The notes beneath the pieces were generated by a model. It did no database searches. It was given only the letters and a program-made list of their open reading frames with translations, and was not told the DNA's origin. A program made the translations under genes and the position numbers. From Spirochaetaceae bacterium (GTDB lineage: Bacteria > Spirochaetota > Spirochaetia > DSM-27196 > PXBQ01): DNA of 7,415 nucleotides. The stretch spans positions 1-7,415 of the forward strand of contig PXBQ01000177.1 of the NCBI GenBank assembly GCA_003566875.1, read 5' to 3'. Below are positions 5,922 to 7,415 of this stretch, piece after piece; the stretch's first letter is position 1; the number at the start of each line of letters is the position of its first letter.

Positions 5922-6335
5922 TCACCCTCCTATCGCGTAGCTATTGCCCGCGACGAGAGGAAGGTCGCCGTCGCGCACCGCGCGCGTGCGGTCCATCACA
6001 CCACGATCGAGCGTGACGACCTCGCAGCGTCCGGCGCCGAACTCGCGTTCGATGTACTCGAGCGCGGCGTCGTTATCGAGATCTCCGCACGTGAAGATAT
6101 CGACCGCGGCGTAGCCGTGTTCGGGCCACGTGTGGATCGTGAAGTGTGACTCGGCGATGACGATGACACCGCTCACCCCGTACGGGGAGAACGTGTGAAA
6201 AAACGGCTTAACGATCGTGGCGCCCGAAAGCTCGGCTGCGGTGAGGAGAATTTCTTCTACTCTTTGGCTGTCATTGATAGCGAACTCGTTGCAGTCAAAG
6301 AGCTCCACTATCAGATGAGTTCCCAAACCCGCCAT
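5922..6335 (-). CDS. speD: S-adenosylmethionine decarboxylase proenzyme (prokaryotic class 1B)
   Basis: 137-residue proenzyme that cleaves itself into a beta chain and a pyruvoyl-bearing alpha chain, then decarboxylates S-adenosylmethionine to supply the aminopropyl donor for SpeE. The diagnostic segment IAESHFTIHTWPEHGYAAVD is at residues 60-79. Self-cleavage is expected between E62 and S63, with S63 becoming the pyruvoyl group; H68 and C83 are the processing and proton-donor residues. Their numbering (63, 68, 83) equals that of the Thermotoga maritima enzyme as I recall it. Length is close to the usual 120-140, with a short C-terminal tail. The ATG at 6335 is preceded by AGGGGG with a 6-nt spacer. 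The gene is upstream of, and coupled to, speE. No putrescine-forming gene (speA/speB/speC) is in the window. Confidence 0.97.
   Translation of the reverse strand: MAGLGTHLIVELFDCNEFAINDSQRVEEILLTAAELSGATIVKPFFHTFSPYGVSGVIVIAESHFTIHTWPEHGYAAVDIFTCGDLDNDAALEYIEREFGAGRCEVVTLDRGVMDRTRAVRDGDLPLVAGNSYAIGG
5926..5931 (-). promoter_or_regulatory. Shine-Dalgarno of speE, inside the end of speD
   Basis: AGGAGG, a perfect anti-16S match, sits 6 nt before the speE ATG and within the last codons of speD (encoding the final Gly-Gly region). It decides the ATG at 5919 over the GTG at 5925. Confidence 0.85.
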
Positions 6336-6341
6336 GGCAAA

Positions 6342-6347
6342 CCCCCT
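6342..6347 (-). promoter_or_regulatory. Shine-Dalgarno of speD
   Basis: AGGGGG on the minus strand with a 6-nt spacer to the speD ATG at 6335. Confidence 0.65.
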
Positions 6348-6359
6348 ACAGAGTTGGTC

Positions 6360-6405
6360 TACGTCCCTTTCAAGACGTAATCAACCGCGACGGAATCGTG
6401 GTTGA
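6360..6405 (-). promoter_or_regulatory. Two abutting hairpins in the speD leader
   Basis: Directly upstream of the speD ribosome site the leader RNA can form two adjacent stem-loops. The first (6405-6381) has 10-nt arms, TCAACCACGA and TCGCGGTTGA, around a 5-nt loop with a single A/C mismatch. The second (6379-6360) has perfect 6-bp arms, TACGTC and GACGTA, around an 8-nt loop. Neither is followed by a U-tract, so neither looks like a terminator. A cis-acting control element for polyamine synthesis, or a protein-binding inverted repeat, is possible; no known riboswitch class is recognised. Confidence 0.4.
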
Positions 6406-6473
6406 CGCTTTGCCCTGGGAATTCAAGATCCCCATGTGGTGCGGCAATGAAAATAACAATTTCGCCTTTGTAG

Positions 6474-6503
6474 ATTATCCCGGGAAAAAAATCAAGCTGT
6501 CGA
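6474..6503 (-). promoter_or_regulatory. Probable promoter of speD-speE
   Basis: On the minus strand TCGACA (6503-6498) and GATAAT (6479-6474) are each 5 of 6 matches to sigma70 boxes, separated by 18 nt that include a T-tract. The predicted start is near 6467, giving a leader of about 130 nt before speD. The promoter lies just after the stop of the upstream oxidase gene, so speDE can be expressed independently of it. Confidence 0.5.
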
Positions 6504-6515
6504 CCGGAAAAAACA

Positions 6516-7415
6516 TCAAACCGCGCGATTATAGTCCCCGTGTTCGGCCGCAACGACGATCTTCCCGGGATTGAGGATCCCGTTGGGGTCAAAAACCGCT
6601 TTGATGCCCCGGAAAATCTCGATCTGGGATTGGGACATCACGATCGGCAGATACTTCACGCGTTTGTGCCCGATTCCGTGTTCGCCGGAGATCGTTCCAC
6701 CGTGCCCGGCCGCCGCGGTGTACAACTGCTCGAGCACCGGCACGAGCCTCTCGCGGAAACTCCGCTCCGAGTCGTCCCCGGCGAGCACCGTCGCGTGTAG
6801 ATTCCCGTCGGCCGCGTGCCCAAAACACGGGATCCGGATCGAGTGTTCCTCCGCGATCCGGGCGATGTCGCGCACCATCGCGGGGATCGAAGCGACCGGA
6901 ACGACGATATCCTCGAGCGCGTTGAGCTTCGCGTGATGCTTCAGTGCCCACGGAATCTGTTTTCTGATCTTCCAGAACCGCGAGGCGGTCTTCTCGGTAT
7001 CGGCGCGGTACGTGTGCAGGGCACCGGAGGCGGCGCAGACCGAATCGATCGTGCCGATCTCGCGATCGACGATCGCCGCATCAGGGCCGTCGGACTCAAA
7101 CAACATCATCGCGCCGGCCGTTTCGTACGGCAGGGTTTCACGGACCATCGTGCACGCCTCACGCAGGCAAAACGCGTCGGCGTACTCGGCGGACGATGGG
7201 ATAATTCGGTGTGTCGAAACGATACGTGGCAATGTCGAGATCGCGGTGGTGGTGTCCGGAAAAAACGCGAGCAAAGCCGTTCGATGGACGGGTCTCGGCA
7301 TGAGCCTGATAAAGACCTTGGTAACGACCGCGAGCGTGCCTTCCGACCCGACGATGAGGCTCACAAGATCGTACCCCGTGACGTCCTTGAGCCGTTTCCC
7401 TCCGAGCTGCATCAC
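6516..7415 (-). CDS. FAD-linked oxidase, GlcD / D-lactate dehydrogenase type, 5' end cut by window edge
   Basis: The last 300 codons, counting the stop, of a flavoprotein that oxidises a 2-hydroxy acid (glycolate, D-lactate or similar), normally membrane-associated through partners or soluble. The frame is open to the right edge, so the true start is outside; the family is about 460-480 residues, and roughly the N-terminal third with most of the FAD-binding PCMH domain is missing. Counting from the first visible codon: the end of the FAD domain, VTGYDLVSLIVGSEGTLAVV (12-31); then the C-terminal FAD-oxidase domain with GHAADGNLH (199-207), GGTISGEHGIG (239-249) and the closing DPNGILNPGKI. H200, H207, E245 and H246 correspond to the metal and substrate site of relatives. 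The usual GHxGDGNLH has Ala for Gly at 202. The substrate cannot be fixed; no glcE or glcF partner is visible. It is followed after 180 bp by speD, with its own promoter between them. Confidence 0.9.
   Translation of the reverse strand: MMQLGGKRLKDVTGYDLVSLIVGSEGTLAVVTKVFIRLMPRPVHRTALLAFFPDTTTAISTLPRIVSTHRIIPSSAEYADAFCLREACTMVRETLPYETAGAMMLFESDGPDAAIVDREIGTIDSVCAASGALHTYRADTEKTASRFWKIRKQIPWALKHHAKLNALEDIVVPVASIPAMVRDIARIAEEHSIRIPCFGHAADGNLHATVLAGDDSERSFRERLVPVLEQLYTAAAGHGGTISGEHGIGHKRVKYLPIVMSQSQIEIFRGIKAVFDPNGILNPGKIVVAAEHGDYNRAV

Noticed and set aside
5920..5925. GTG at 5925 as the start of speE
   Set aside because: The AGGAGG directly abuts this GTG, leaving no spacer, whereas the ATG at 5919 has the ideal 6-nt spacing.
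6489..6515. T-tracts after the oxidase stop codon as a rho-independent terminator
   Set aside because: There are runs of 6-7 T on the minus strand, but no stable GC-rich stem precedes either. The tracts fit better as the spacer and upstream part of the speD promoter.
6359..6592. 77-codon minus-strand frame covering the speD leader
   Set aside because: Its only start lies out of frame inside the oxidase gene and there is no credible start or ribosome site after 6516. The last 45 or so codons look protein-like (KGEIVIFIAAPHGD), so a decayed gene remnant cannot be fully excluded, but the promoter and hairpins explain the region better.
1..7415. CRISPR array, insertion sequence, tRNA or defence system
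   Set aside because: No spaced direct repeats, no terminal inverted repeats with a transposase, no tRNA-like cloverleaf and no defence-type domains were seen; every large gene belongs to a known housekeeping or metabolic family.

Overview
The window is an ordinary, GC-rich bacterial chromosomal segment made of housekeeping and small metabolic genes. No mobile element, CRISPR array, tRNA, rRNA or defence cluster is visible. The best pointer to the host is an archaeal-type (class I) lysyl-tRNA synthetase at the left edge. In bacteria this enzyme is mostly found in spirochaetes and alphaproteobacteria, and from memory the sequence reads closest to the spirochaete (Borrelia/Treponema) form. A GC-rich member of the Spirochaetota is therefore the most likely source. 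That is an inference from one gene family.

Layout: lysS (minus, its 3' end running off the left edge) lies downstream of queG (minus; epoxyqueuosine reductase, last step of the queuosine tRNA modification). A 122-bp divergent promoter region (2593-2714) separates queG from a rightward group: rlpA (secreted cell-wall lytic protein with a SPOR domain), a Gfo/Idh/MocA-family NAD(P)-dependent oxidoreductase, and a small uncharacterised protein. This group converges at about 4998-5064 on a leftward group: an FAD-linked glycolate/D-lactate-type oxidase (5' end off the right edge), then speD and speE. The last two are a tightly coupled pair that makes decarboxylated S-adenosylmethionine and uses it to make spermidine.

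Working together: speD and speE form one biosynthetic step-pair, with only 2 nt between the speD stop and the preferred speE start, and the speE Shine-Dalgarno inside the end of speD. lysS and queG both serve tRNA function but in unrelated ways. The other genes show no obvious common pathway.

No previously undescribed system stands out. The points most worth a second look are these: (i) three genes (lysS, queG, rlpA) have sigma70-like promoters whose -10 box ends only 6-9 nt before the start codon and have no usable Shine-Dalgarno, suggesting leaderless mRNAs, while other genes have ordinary Shine-Dalgarno sites; (ii) LysRS has lost most of a zinc-knuckle cysteine set; (iii) QueG has a CxxxC spacing in its first iron-sulfur motif and a changed segment where GLGWIGK is expected; (iv) a promoter plus a structured leader of about 130 nt precedes speD.
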